A DNA stretch of 64,000 bases from Hymenobacter terrenus (GTDB taxonomy: Bacteria > Bacteroidota > Bacteroidia > Cytophagales > Hymenobacteraceae). The notes beneath the pieces were generated by a model. The model worked only from the letters and a program-made list of their open reading frames with translations, had not been told where the DNA came from and did no database searches. Shown here in pieces: positions 26,455 through 34,870 of the stretch (positions are counted from its first letter, which is position 1; every line of letters begins with the position of its first letter). The stretch is from assembly GCF_000972495.1 (NCBI RefSeq), contig NZ_LATM01000011.1, forward strand, positions 62,001 to 126,000. The letters run 5' to 3'. Both the position numbers and the translations under genes were made by a program.

Positions 26455-27941
26455 TGCCCCAGCTTACCACCTTTCGCCTGTACCTGCTGGGAATCGCGCT
26501 GCTGTTTGCGGGCTACGTCACGCTGGAATACAATCGGCCCAAGCCCCTGGACTGGTCGCCGACCTACACCAATAAGGACAAGATTCCCTATGGCACCTAT
26601 GTGCTGTACGACCAGCTTCCGCGCCTGCTCGGCACCGACTCCATTGAGGCTGTGCGGCTGCCCGTGTACAGCCAGCTCACCGGCTTGAGCCTGGACGACA
26701 TCAGCGAAGAAGCCCCCCCCCTTAACGACGACGATACCACAGAAACGGATTCCACCGCCACCGACGTGGCTTCTACTGACTCCAGCGCTACGACAGAGGG
26801 CGATGAACCTGACAACGAGGATATGACAGACAGCACGACCATGGCTGAAATCAGCGAAACGGCGCAAGCTGACTCTACTATTGCCGACGCCGACGAGGAA
26901 GAGTATACTGGTGACGACGAGGACAGCGACGACAACTCTACTATTCCCCTCCGCGATGCCCGGGCAAACTACGTATTCATCAACCAAAACTTTGAGCTCA
27001 GTCGCCTTGATGCCCGGGCTTTACTTCAATTTGTGGCTCGTGGCAATGATGCCTTTGTGGCGACCCAGGAATTGAGAGGCTACCGCGGCCTGCTGCGCGA
27101 CAGCCTGGGCTTCAACTTACTGGAAATAGACCTTACCACTCACAAAGGGTCCAAAGGCTTGCCCGTTGTTGATTCGGTGGAGGTGCACTTTACCAATCCA
27201 GCACTGGCCCATGCCCGCATTCGCCTGCCTGGCAGTAGTGCCGGGCAGCGTATTGTGGTCGATTCGGGCCGCGTGGGGCGCACGCTGGCCACCGACGCCC
27301 GGAACCGGGCCATATTTGTGCGGCTCGATTATGGCCGGGGCCACTTTTACCTCTGCACCACACCAGTGGCTTTCACCAACTACTACTTGCTGAAACCCAC
27401 TACAACTGCCTTTGCCGCCGCAGCCCTGGCTTACCTACCCGCCCGCCAAACCTGGTGGGACGAGTACCAGAAGCAGGGCCCCATAGGCGAGCAGTCAGTG
27501 CTGCGCGTCCTGTTCGCGCACGATGCCCTGCGCCTGGCCTATTACCTCAGCCTGGCGGGTGGGCTGCTGTTTGTGCTGGTTGCGGCGCGGCGGCGCCAGC
27601 GCATTATCCCTACCATCAAGCCTTTGCCTAATACCACGCTGCTTTTCACGCGCACCGTAGCTAGTCTCTACCGCCAGGGCAGCACCCACTCCCTCATCGC
27701 GGAGAAAAAAGTGGCCCTGTTCCTGGACTACCTGCGCACCCGTTTCCAGGAAATGAGCCCCGACTTAGGCGATGAAGCATTTCGCGAGCGGCTCAGCCAG
27801 AAGTCCGGGGTGCCTCGCCCCCGCGTGGATGAGCTGCTGCGCCTCGTGAATTTTGCCCGCACGGCCCCGCAGATGACCGACCAGCAACTGCTGATACTGA
27901 GCAAGGCGCTGGCTGATTTTCGCCACGAAGCTGGTCGTTGA
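26454..27941 (+). CDS. DUF4350 domain protein with acidic insert
   Basis: The protein has 495 residues. An N-terminal helix (about 7-23) precedes a periplasm-type domain (KIPYGTYVLYDQLPRLLG), a DUF4350 hallmark. Residues 81-162 are an unusual stretch almost wholly of Asp, Glu, Ser and Thr that interrupts the domain, which resumes at RANYVFINQNFELS. A second membrane helix lies near residue 363, followed by a cytoplasmic tail of about 120 residues. Related DUF4350 proteins lack such a long acidic segment, as far as I recall. The gene is coupled to the DUF4129 gene and followed 149 bases later by moxR. Confidence 0.82.
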   Translation: MPQLTTFRLYLLGIALLFAGYVTLEYNRPKPLDWSPTYTNKDKIPYGTYVLYDQLPRLLGTDSIEAVRLPVYSQLTGLSLDDISEEAPPLNDDDTTETDSTATDVASTDSSATTEGDEPDNEDMTDSTTMAEISETAQADSTIADADEEEYTGDDEDSDDNSTIPLRDARANYVFINQNFELSRLDARALLQFVARGNDAFVATQELRGYRGLLRDSLGFNLLEIDLTTHKGSKGLPVVDSVEVHFTNPALAHARIRLPGSSAGQRIVVDSGRVGRTLATDARNRAIFVRLDYGRGHFYLCTTPVAFTNYYLLKPTTTAFAAAALAYLPARQTWWDEYQKQGPIGEQSVLRVLFAHDALRLAYYLSLAGGLLFVLVAARRRQRIIPTIKPLPNTTLLFTRTVASLYRQGSTHSLIAEKKVALFLDYLRTRFQEMSPDLGDEAFRERLSQKSGVPRPRVDELLRLVNFARTAPQMTDQQLLILSKALADFRHEAGR

Positions 27942-28090
27942 TGATAATTGCACTGAACTCAGAAACCCAGTTTTTAGTAAATAGTATTATTCCGCAAATA
28001 GGCCTCTAAAGCGCTCAAAAACGTGTTTTTAGGTCAATCTTCCCACCTGCTTCGCGCCAAACTTACCGCCCTGCCGGACCCGCTCATTTT

Positions 28091-29185
28091 ATGGAAAACG
28101 ACCACCTCGACACGCTGCCCGAACCGACTACTCCCGGGTCCGCTTCAGACGGCAACTTAAGCCCGGAAGCCCCTAGTGTCGCACCTTCCGCGGTAGAAGT
28201 GCCGGCTGCGGCCGAGCCCTCTTTCGCCCCGCGCACCGACTTTGCCCACCTGACGGCCCAAACCGAGGCTGTCCGCACGGAAATCGGCAAAATCATTGTC
28301 GGCCAGCAAGACTTGCTGGAACTGCTGCTTACGGCCATACTCGCCGATGGCCACGTGCTGCTCGAAGGCGTGCCGGGCGTAGCCAAAACGCTCATGGCCA
28401 AGCTACTGGCTCGTACGCTGGAAGTCCCATTCAGCCGCATTCAGTTCACGCCCGATTTGATGCCTTCGGACGTACTGGGCACCTCGGTTTTTCGGCAGAA
28501 TAAGTCGGAGTTCGAGTTTCGGCCCGGTCCCATCTTCGCTAGCGTAGTGCTGATTGACGAAATTAACCGTGCCCCCGCCAAGACGCAATCAGCTCTGTTT
28601 GAGGTCATGGAGGAGCGCACCGTGACGCAGGACGGCACCGCCTACCCTATGACGGAGCCCTTCCTGGTGCTCGCCACCCAAAACCCGGTGGAGCAGGAAG
28701 GCACCTACCGCCTGCCGGAGGCCCAGCTCGACCGCTTCCTGTTTAAGCTGCACGTGGGCTACCCCACCCTCGCCGAGGAAGTCCAGATTCTGAGCGGCCA
28801 CCACGCCGGCCTGGGCAGCACCCACCTCGATGCCGTCCGGCCCATTCTTTCGGCCACCGACCTGCACGCCCTGCGCCAACAAGTGCGTCAGCAGCGCGTA
28901 GAGGCCAATATCCTGGAATACATCGCCAAGCTTGTGGGCCAGACCCGCGCCCATAAATCCTTGTATCTGGGCGCCTCGCCCCGCGCCTCACTGGCTCTGC
29001 TCAACGGGGCCAAAGCGCTGGCCGCCCTACGCGGCCGCGACTTCGTGACGCCTGAGGACGTGCAGTTCTTGGCACCCAGCGTGTTGCGCCACCGCATCAT
29101 GCTCACGCCCGAACGCGAAATGGAAGGCGGCACCCCGGATGAGGTGGTAAAGCAGATTATGCAGGCAATTGAGGTGCCGCGGTAG
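28091..29185 (+). CDS. MoxR family AAA+ ATPase
   Basis: The protein has 364 residues. The Walker A motif GVPGVAKT is at residues 93-100 and Walker B (VVLIDEINR) at 152-160; sensor 1 is in LVLATQNPVEQEGTYRLPEAQLDRF. The first 50 residues are a Pro/Glu-rich leader. MoxR ATPases act as chaperones that insert cofactors or assemble complexes, often with DUF58 (von Willebrand-like) partners such as the product of 29249-30598. Both genes share orientation and are 63 bases apart, so they likely form one unit with the DUF4350 gene. Confidence 0.93.
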   Translation: MENDHLDTLPEPTTPGSASDGNLSPEAPSVAPSAVEVPAAAEPSFAPRTDFAHLTAQTEAVRTEIGKIIVGQQDLLELLLTAILADGHVLLEGVPGVAKTLMAKLLARTLEVPFSRIQFTPDLMPSDVLGTSVFRQNKSEFEFRPGPIFASVVLIDEINRAPAKTQSALFEVMEERTVTQDGTAYPMTEPFLVLATQNPVEQEGTYRLPEAQLDRFLFKLHVGYPTLAEEVQILSGHHAGLGSTHLDAVRPILSATDLHALRQQVRQQRVEANILEYIAKLVGQTRAHKSLYLGASPRASLALLNGAKALAALRGRDFVTPEDVQFLAPSVLRHRIMLTPEREMEGGTPDEVVKQIMQAIEVPR

Positions 29186-29248
29186 AACGAGTTGCCGGAG
29201 AGTAAGCCACGCATTTTCAACTTTTAATCCTCAGTTTTCAACTTTCCA

Positions 29249-30598
29249 TTGAGCCTATTTCTCACCCCGCGCTTCTTCATCGCCTTGGCTTTATTGGTCA
29301 TGGGCTTCGTGGTGGCCTTTTTTCTGCCGTGGCTGCTTGGGCCCATGCGCATCGCGCTGGGGGTGTTTGTCGTGCTGGCCTTGCTCGATGCGCTGCTGCT
29401 TTATGCCCCCGCCAAGAACAAGACTGCGCCCGTGTTTGGCCGCCGCGTGCTAGGCGAAAAGCTGGCTAATGGCTCCCAAAATGACATTCAGATTTACCTC
29501 GAAAACAATTACCGCTTCCTTATTCAAACCGAGACGATTGATGAAATCCCACATCAGTTTCAGCGGCGCGACGTCCTATTCAAGACTGCTGTGAAGCCGG
29601 GGGAAACCCAGATTATTAACTACCAGCTGCGGCCCACCAAGCGCGGCGAGTACGAGTTTGGTGCGCTGAATATCTACGCCGCCTCGCCGCTGGGACTGGT
29701 GCGGCGCCGCTTTCGCTACGAGCAGGGCAAGGTGGTACCGGTGTACCCCTCGTTTTTGCAGATGCGGCAATACGAGCTGCTGGCCATTCACAATCGCCTC
29801 ACGGAGGTGGGCGTGAAGCGCATCCGCCGAGTGGGCCACAGCCTGGAGTTCGAGCAAATCCGGCCCTACGTACCCGGCGACGACCCGCGCAGCATCAACT
29901 GGAAAGCCACGGCCCGCCGCGCCGGCACCGGCGCTACCGATGAGCTGGTGGTGAACCATTTCCAGGACGAGCGGGCCCAGCAAGTGTACTGCCTCATCGA
30001 CAAAGGCCGGGTGATGCGCATGCCCTTCGACGGCCTTAGCCTGCTCGACTACGCCATCAACGCCACACTAGTGATGAGCAACATTGCCCTGCTCAAGCAC
30101 GACAAAGCTGGACTGCTCACCTTCTCAAACCGCCCCGGCGCCACCCTGGCCGCCGACCGCCGTCCCGGCCACCTGCTGAAGCTGCTGGAAATTCTTTACC
30201 GTCAGAAAACCAAGTACCTCGAAACTGATTTCGAGCTGCTCTACGCCACCGTGCGGGCCCGCGTGAAGCAGCGCAGCCTGCTGATTTTGTTCACCAACTT
30301 CGAAACGCTGCACGGCATGCAGCGGCAGCTGCCCTACCTGCGCCGCATGGCCAAAGACCATTTGCTGCTGGTCATCTTTTTCGAGAATACCGAGCTGCGC
30401 GAATACCTGGACGCCCCCGCCGCGAGCACCGAAGACGTATACAACCAGACCATCGCGGAGAAATTTGCCCAGGAAAAGCGGCAAATTGTGCTCGAATTAC
30501 AGCGCTACGGCATCTACTCGCTGCTGACGGCGCCCAAGGATTTGACGGTGAATACGGTTAATAAATACTTGGAATTCAAAGCCAGAGGATTGATATGA
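29249..30598 (+). CDS. DUF58 domain protein
   Basis: The protein has 449 residues from a TTG start at 29249. Two N-terminal membrane helices (about 8-50) are followed by a beta-rich region and the DUF58 signature GHSLEFEQIRPYVPGDDPRSINWKATAR, here only named by its ends: GHSLEFEQIR and GDDPRSINWK, near residues 198-223. A von Willebrand-like fold follows, with LIDKGRVMR. DUF58 proteins are the standard partners of MoxR ATPases. The stop overlaps the start of the GH20 gene by four bases. Confidence 0.9.
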   Translation: MSLFLTPRFFIALALLVMGFVVAFFLPWLLGPMRIALGVFVVLALLDALLLYAPAKNKTAPVFGRRVLGEKLANGSQNDIQIYLENNYRFLIQTETIDEIPHQFQRRDVLFKTAVKPGETQIINYQLRPTKRGEYEFGALNIYAASPLGLVRRRFRYEQGKVVPVYPSFLQMRQYELLAIHNRLTEVGVKRIRRVGHSLEFEQIRPYVPGDDPRSINWKATARRAGTGATDELVVNHFQDERAQQVYCLIDKGRVMRMPFDGLSLLDYAINATLVMSNIALLKHDKAGLLTFSNRPGATLAADRRPGHLLKLLEILYRQKTKYLETDFELLYATVRARVKQRSLLILFTNFETLHGMQRQLPYLRRMAKDHLLLVIFFENTELREYLDAPAASTEDVYNQTIAEKFAQEKRQIVLELQRYGIYSLLTAPKDLTVNTVNKYLEFKARGLI

Positions 30599-32646
30599 GG
30601 AGATTGCAAGCCGGATACGCGGGGCTGTTTTGGGTGATAATGACCCTTTGGACTACCAGCCAGCTGTTGGCCCAACCCGTGCATTCACTCCTGCCCCTGC
30701 CCGCCGAGATGCGCTGGGGCCAAGGCCGCCTGAACCTGAAAACCCCGCTGAAGCTCCAGCTAGACAATTCGCCCGACCCCGCGGTGGGTGCGGCAGCCCG
30801 CCGCTTGCTCACGCGGCTGCAGGGCCCGACCGAGCCCGCCACCGGCCCGCTACTCCAGATTCGCTACGGCCAAACGGGCCGGCCCGAGAAATTCGACGAG
30901 GAGCGCTACAGCCTGCGCGTAACGCCGATGGGCGTGAGCATCGACGCCCCCACCAGTCTGGGCGCGTTACGGGCGCTGGCCACGCTCGAGCAGCTGCCCA
31001 TCACCGAAAAGCGGCAGCGCTACCTACCCGAAGTCGACATCGTGGACCAGCCGCGCTTTGCCTGGCGGGGGCTGCTGATTGACGCGGCGCGGCACTTCAT
31101 GCCCGTTGCCGTCATCAAGCGCAACCTCGACGGCATGGCCGCCGTGAAGCTGAACGTGCTGCACTGGCACCTGACCGACGACCAGGGCTTTCGGGTGGAA
31201 AGCAAGGTGTTGCCGCGCCTGCACCAGGTAGGTGGCGCCGATGGCTTTTATACCCAGGCCCAGGTCAGGGAAGTCCTTGCCTACGCGGCGGCGCGGGGCA
31301 TCCGAGTGGTGCCGGAGTTTGACGTGCCGGGCCACGCCACCAGCTGGATTGCGGCCTATCCGCGGCTGGCTTCCAACGACTCGGTGTATGCCGTAGCACA
31401 AAAGTGGGGGGTGCTGAATATTGCCCTGGACCCTACCCGGGAAACCACTTATTCACTGCTCGATTCGCTGTTTACGGAGATGACGGCGCTGTTTCCCGAC
31501 CCGTATTTCCACATTGGCGGCGATGAGAACGACGGCCGGCAGTGGCGGCGGAACCCACGCATTGCGGCCTACATGAAGGCCCACAAGATGCTGAAGGCCG
31601 ACGGCAAAACCGTGGATAAACACCAGCTCCAGACCTATTTCAACCGGCGCGTGCTGGCCATGGTCCAGAAGCGCGGCAAGATAATGGTGGGCTGGGATGA
31701 AATACTGGGCCCTGATTTGCCCCAGGCGGCCGTTATCCAAAGCTGGCGCGGCAAAAAAGGCCTGAATGATGCCGCCAAGCTCGGCCACCCGGTGCTGCTC
31801 TCCAACGGCTATTACATTGATTTGAATTACAGCGCCGCCAGCCACTACGATGCCGACCCGCTGCCGGCCGATACGCCCCTTAGCGCCGCGGAGCAAAAGC
31901 TGGTGCTGGGTGGCGAGGCCACAATGTGGGCCGAATTTGCTGATTCTGTCATAGTAGACTCGCGCATCTGGCCCCGGGCCGCCGCCGTGGCCGAACGACT
32001 ATGGTCGCCGCAAGCTGCCACCCAGAACGTGCCCGATATGTACCACCGGCTGGCTGCAGTTTCCGCCGGATTGGAAACCCTGGGCCTGCGCCACCGCCGG
32101 GCCCCCGAAATGCTGCTCCGGCAATTGGCCGGCGCGGCCGATGTGGCCCCTCTGCGCACGTTGGCCGAAGTGATAGAGCCCGTAAAAGAATACAAACGCC
32201 ACTTCCAAGGCTTTGCCTACACCACCCAAACGCCCTTGAACCGGCTGGTTGACGCGGCCCCGGCCGAGTCGGAAGTGGCCCGGCGCTTCGGCCTTTTGGT
32301 GGATAGCGTGCTTGCGGCGGGCCCGGCCGCGCCGGGCCGCTCGGCTGCTGTGGCCCGGCAATTCGCGGCTTTGCGCGTGCAGCTGCTGCAATGGCAAAGC
32401 AACGATACCCGCCTCCAACCAGTAATGGCCCTGCACCCGACTTTGCGCGAATATCGCCCGCTTTCCGTGCAGCTCGAAGCCATTGCCACCGTGCTACTAG
32501 AGCGCCTCACCCAATTGCAAACCAAGCAGTCTCCCTCCGCCGAATGGCTGACGACTGCCAAAGCCACGCTCGACATCGTGCAGAAGCCAGTCGGCCAAGC
32601 TGAGCTGGCCATTATGCCGGCCGCTCGCAGGCTGATTGGTAGCTAG
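30595..32646 (+). CDS. GH20 beta-N-acetylhexosaminidase
   Basis: The protein has 683 residues. A signal peptide ends near residue 26 (LLAQP), giving a periplasmic or surface enzyme. An N-terminal GH20b domain (about 30-150) precedes the TIM barrel. The catalytic pair Asp310-Glu311 lies in HIGGDEN, with LHWHLTDDQGFR and PEFDVPGHATSW before it and EATMWAE and RIWPRAAAVAERLW after. The enzyme cleaves terminal N-acetylglucosamine or N-acetylgalactosamine by substrate-assisted catalysis. The start overlaps the DUF58 gene, so transcription may be coupled, although no functional link to MoxR is obvious. Muropeptide or chitin turnover is possible. Confidence 0.93.
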   Translation: MRRLQAGYAGLFWVIMTLWTTSQLLAQPVHSLLPLPAEMRWGQGRLNLKTPLKLQLDNSPDPAVGAAARRLLTRLQGPTEPATGPLLQIRYGQTGRPEKFDEERYSLRVTPMGVSIDAPTSLGALRALATLEQLPITEKRQRYLPEVDIVDQPRFAWRGLLIDAARHFMPVAVIKRNLDGMAAVKLNVLHWHLTDDQGFRVESKVLPRLHQVGGADGFYTQAQVREVLAYAAARGIRVVPEFDVPGHATSWIAAYPRLASNDSVYAVAQKWGVLNIALDPTRETTYSLLDSLFTEMTALFPDPYFHIGGDENDGRQWRRNPRIAAYMKAHKMLKADGKTVDKHQLQTYFNRRVLAMVQKRGKIMVGWDEILGPDLPQAAVIQSWRGKKGLNDAAKLGHPVLLSNGYYIDLNYSAASHYDADPLPADTPLSAAEQKLVLGGEATMWAEFADSVIVDSRIWPRAAAVAERLWSPQAATQNVPDMYHRLAAVSAGLETLGLRHRRAPEMLLRQLAGAADVAPLRTLAEVIEPVKEYKRHFQGFAYTTQTPLNRLVDAAPAESEVARRFGLLVDSVLAAGPAAPGRSAAVARQFAALRVQLLQWQSNDTRLQPVMALHPTLREYRPLSVQLEAIATVLLERLTQLQTKQSPSAEWLTTAKATLDIVQKPVGQAELAIMPAARRLIGS

Positions 32647-32675
32647 CACGCTATCTTTTTATTCTGGCTCCTGTT

Positions 32676-34151
32676 TTGGTTAATTTTCCCGCACCGCGCC
32701 TGTTTTTGCTACGGCTAAGCTTGCTGCTGGCACTGGCGCCATTCCTGCTGCTGACCGCCTTCAACCAGCCATTTTTTGATGATTTCCGCAACGCCTATTG
32801 GGCGCGAGCCTACGGCATTTGGGGAGTGCAAAGCTGGCTGTACCAAACCTGGACCGGGCGTTTTCCCACCACATTCCTCATGACGGTGCTGAACCCAGTC
32901 TGCTACGGCTGGCTGGGGGGCGTAAAGCTGGTTGCTGCCGTGCTGTTCGTAGCGCAATGGGCCAGCATTGCTCACTGCTTGCGGGCATTGCTTCAGACAG
33001 CGCTACGAGGAGCATGCTCCTGGAGCACGGCCATTTGGCTGGCAGGACTGATACTGGCGCTGTTCTGCAATGCCGCGCCGGTGCCGTTCTCCTTTTTGTA
33101 CTGGTTTTGCGGGGCAGTAGCCTATCAAATTCCCCTGATTGGCTTGCTGAACTTCGTAGCGCTGGCCCTGCGGGCTGGCTGGGGACCGGCTCCGAAGCAA
33201 TGGCTATCCGCCGGGTTAGCGTGCGGCCCGCTGGTGCTGGCCTTGGCCGGCAACGAGCTCACGCTGGTGCAGGCACTACCGGTGCTGGCCGCGCTGGGGC
33301 ACTTTTTACCACACGCCGCCCGCCCCAAATTCTGGTTATGGCTGACGGTGGGCGGCATCGTCACTACTGTGGCGGTGGTAGCTCCCGGCAACTGGGCCCG
33401 CGCCACCGCCATGGCTCCTAACGACCCGCTCCACGCCTACCGCTGGCTAGTTTTAGGACCGCGCACGGCTTATTCTCTGATACTTTTCCTCGTGAAGCCC
33501 ATGATTAGCCTGAGCCTGCTCGCCGCCGCTATTGCCGGGTTATGGCTGGGTTTCCGGAATAGCGGAGCAGCCGGAGTGGCCCGGTTAGAGCGTCGGCAAT
33601 GGTGGGTGGTGCTCCTTGGATTTGGCGTATTAAATGCCATTGGTTTCTTGTTATTTCGCTACCTGATTGTCGGGCCTCCATTGATGCGGGCGCAGAATGA
33701 AATCCTGCTGGTGATGTTGATTTCAGTGGCTGCGCTAGGGTGGCTAGTGGCCCAACAGCTACCGGCATTGGCTACTTGGGGGCCTTTTTTGCACCGATAC
33801 GGCGGCTTGTTTGCCGTGCTGTTGGCGGGCCTGTTTGCAGTTGGGCACGTGCCCGAAGCGTGGCGTGAGCTATGCAGCAGTGCGGCCCTATTCGACACGC
33901 AGATGCAGGCCCGGTTTGCCGCGTTGCGCGCCGCCCATAGCGTTGGGCAACCGGTGGTAGTACTTCCCCCTTTGCGCGTGCCCTATGGCCGGGTGCTCAT
34001 TCCGCTACGTCAATTCAGCCGCGACATCGAGTTTGATATCGACCTCACCCCCGGCTGCGAAGGCAACATTAACGGCGTGATGGAGCGCTATTTTGAGGTG
34101 CCGGACGTGTGCTGCCGCCCAACGGCTCCGCCCCTGCCGGTGCCAAAATAA
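32676..34151 (+). CDS. Polytopic membrane protein, DUF6056/GT-C-like
   Basis: The protein has 491 residues from a TTG start. About ten hydrophobic helices fill residues 8-400, and a soluble tail of about 90 residues follows. The first extracellular loop has a FFDDFRNAYWARAYG stretch; an acidic pair in this loop is typical of GT-C type glycosyltransferases and of the DUF6056 family, whose members often sit in polysaccharide loci. The substrate is unknown. The gene follows the GH20 gene by 29 bases. TATCTTTT at 32652 is a weak -7 candidate. Confidence 0.6.
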   Translation: MVNFPAPRLFLLRLSLLLALAPFLLLTAFNQPFFDDFRNAYWARAYGIWGVQSWLYQTWTGRFPTTFLMTVLNPVCYGWLGGVKLVAAVLFVAQWASIAHCLRALLQTALRGACSWSTAIWLAGLILALFCNAAPVPFSFLYWFCGAVAYQIPLIGLLNFVALALRAGWGPAPKQWLSAGLACGPLVLALAGNELTLVQALPVLAALGHFLPHAARPKFWLWLTVGGIVTTVAVVAPGNWARATAMAPNDPLHAYRWLVLGPRTAYSLILFLVKPMISLSLLAAAIAGLWLGFRNSGAAGVARLERRQWWVVLLGFGVLNAIGFLLFRYLIVGPPLMRAQNEILLVMLISVAALGWLVAQQLPALATWGPFLHRYGGLFAVLLAGLFAVGHVPEAWRELCSSAALFDTQMQARFAALRAAHSVGQPVVVLPPLRVPYGRVLIPLRQFSRDIEFDIDLTPGCEGNINGVMERYFEVPDVCCRPTAPPLPVPK

Positions 34152-34199
34152 CGACGCCTAAACCCAGCTATTTTCGTCAGGACAGGTTATCTTGCCAGT

Positions 34200-34805
34200 A
34201 TGCAAGCAGAAATTACCCAAGCCCTGGCCGCCCTCAACTTCACCGCTATTGATTTCGAAACCGCTAATGAGCAACGGGCCAGCGCCTGCGCCGTGGGCGT
34301 GGTGCGGGTACGCAGCGGCCAGATTGTCGATACCTACCAGACGCTCCTGCGCCCCCGTGTGCTGCGCGTCGACTGGCGCAACTACCAGGTACACGGCATC
34401 GCCGAAACTGATTTGCACGAGGCCCCTACTATTGCCGAAGTGTGGCATGAATTGCATCCCTACCTGCACCGTCAGCCGGTAGTGGCCCACAATTCGGCGT
34501 TCGACGTGAGCGTGCTCGAATACACCCTGCGCGACCACGACCTGCCCATCCCCACTTTCCATTCCCTGTGCTCGGTGAAGCTGAGCAAAGTGGCCTGGCC
34601 CCACCTGGAGCGCCACAAACTCGACCACGTAGCGGGCCATTTTGGCATTCCCCTCAATCACCACGACGCCCTTTCTGACGCCCGCGCCTGCGCCGAAATC
34701 ACCGTCCGCGCCCTGCAGTCCGGCACTGAACTGCCCATGTGCTTTAAGCAACGCGAGCTAACGGCAGGCCTGGCGCGACGAGCGGCGCAGGTAGCCCCGC
34801 GCTAG
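34200..34805 (+). CDS. DnaQ-like 3'-5' exonuclease
   Basis: The protein has 201 residues. The DEDDh exonuclease motifs are present: ExoI TAIDFETA (Asp18 and Glu20), ExoII AHNSAFDVSVLEY near residue 100 and ExoIII HHDALSDARA near residue 160. The fold matches the epsilon subunit of DNA polymerase III and related stand-alone exonucleases. The wording of the first motif (FETANEQRASACAVGVV) is usual for the stand-alone group. TATTTTCG at 34169-34176 may be its -7 element. It is convergent with the large outer-membrane protein gene. Confidence 0.9.
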   Translation: MQAEITQALAALNFTAIDFETANEQRASACAVGVVRVRSGQIVDTYQTLLRPRVLRVDWRNYQVHGIAETDLHEAPTIAEVWHELHPYLHRQPVVAHNSAFDVSVLEYTLRDHDLPIPTFHSLCSVKLSKVAWPHLERHKLDHVAGHFGIPLNHHDALSDARACAEITVRALQSGTELPMCFKQRELTAGLARRAAQVAPR

Positions 34806-34870
34806 TAAACCAGCATTATTTGAGTGCCCTTCCCTTGGGCGAGGAGATGGTCAGCGGATGGCTACTGCCA

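Noticed and set aside
29249..32646. The GH20 gene as part of the MoxR system because of the 4-base overlap
   Set aside because: Hexosaminidases are not typical members of MoxR/DUF58 clusters and the overlap alone does not prove a shared function.
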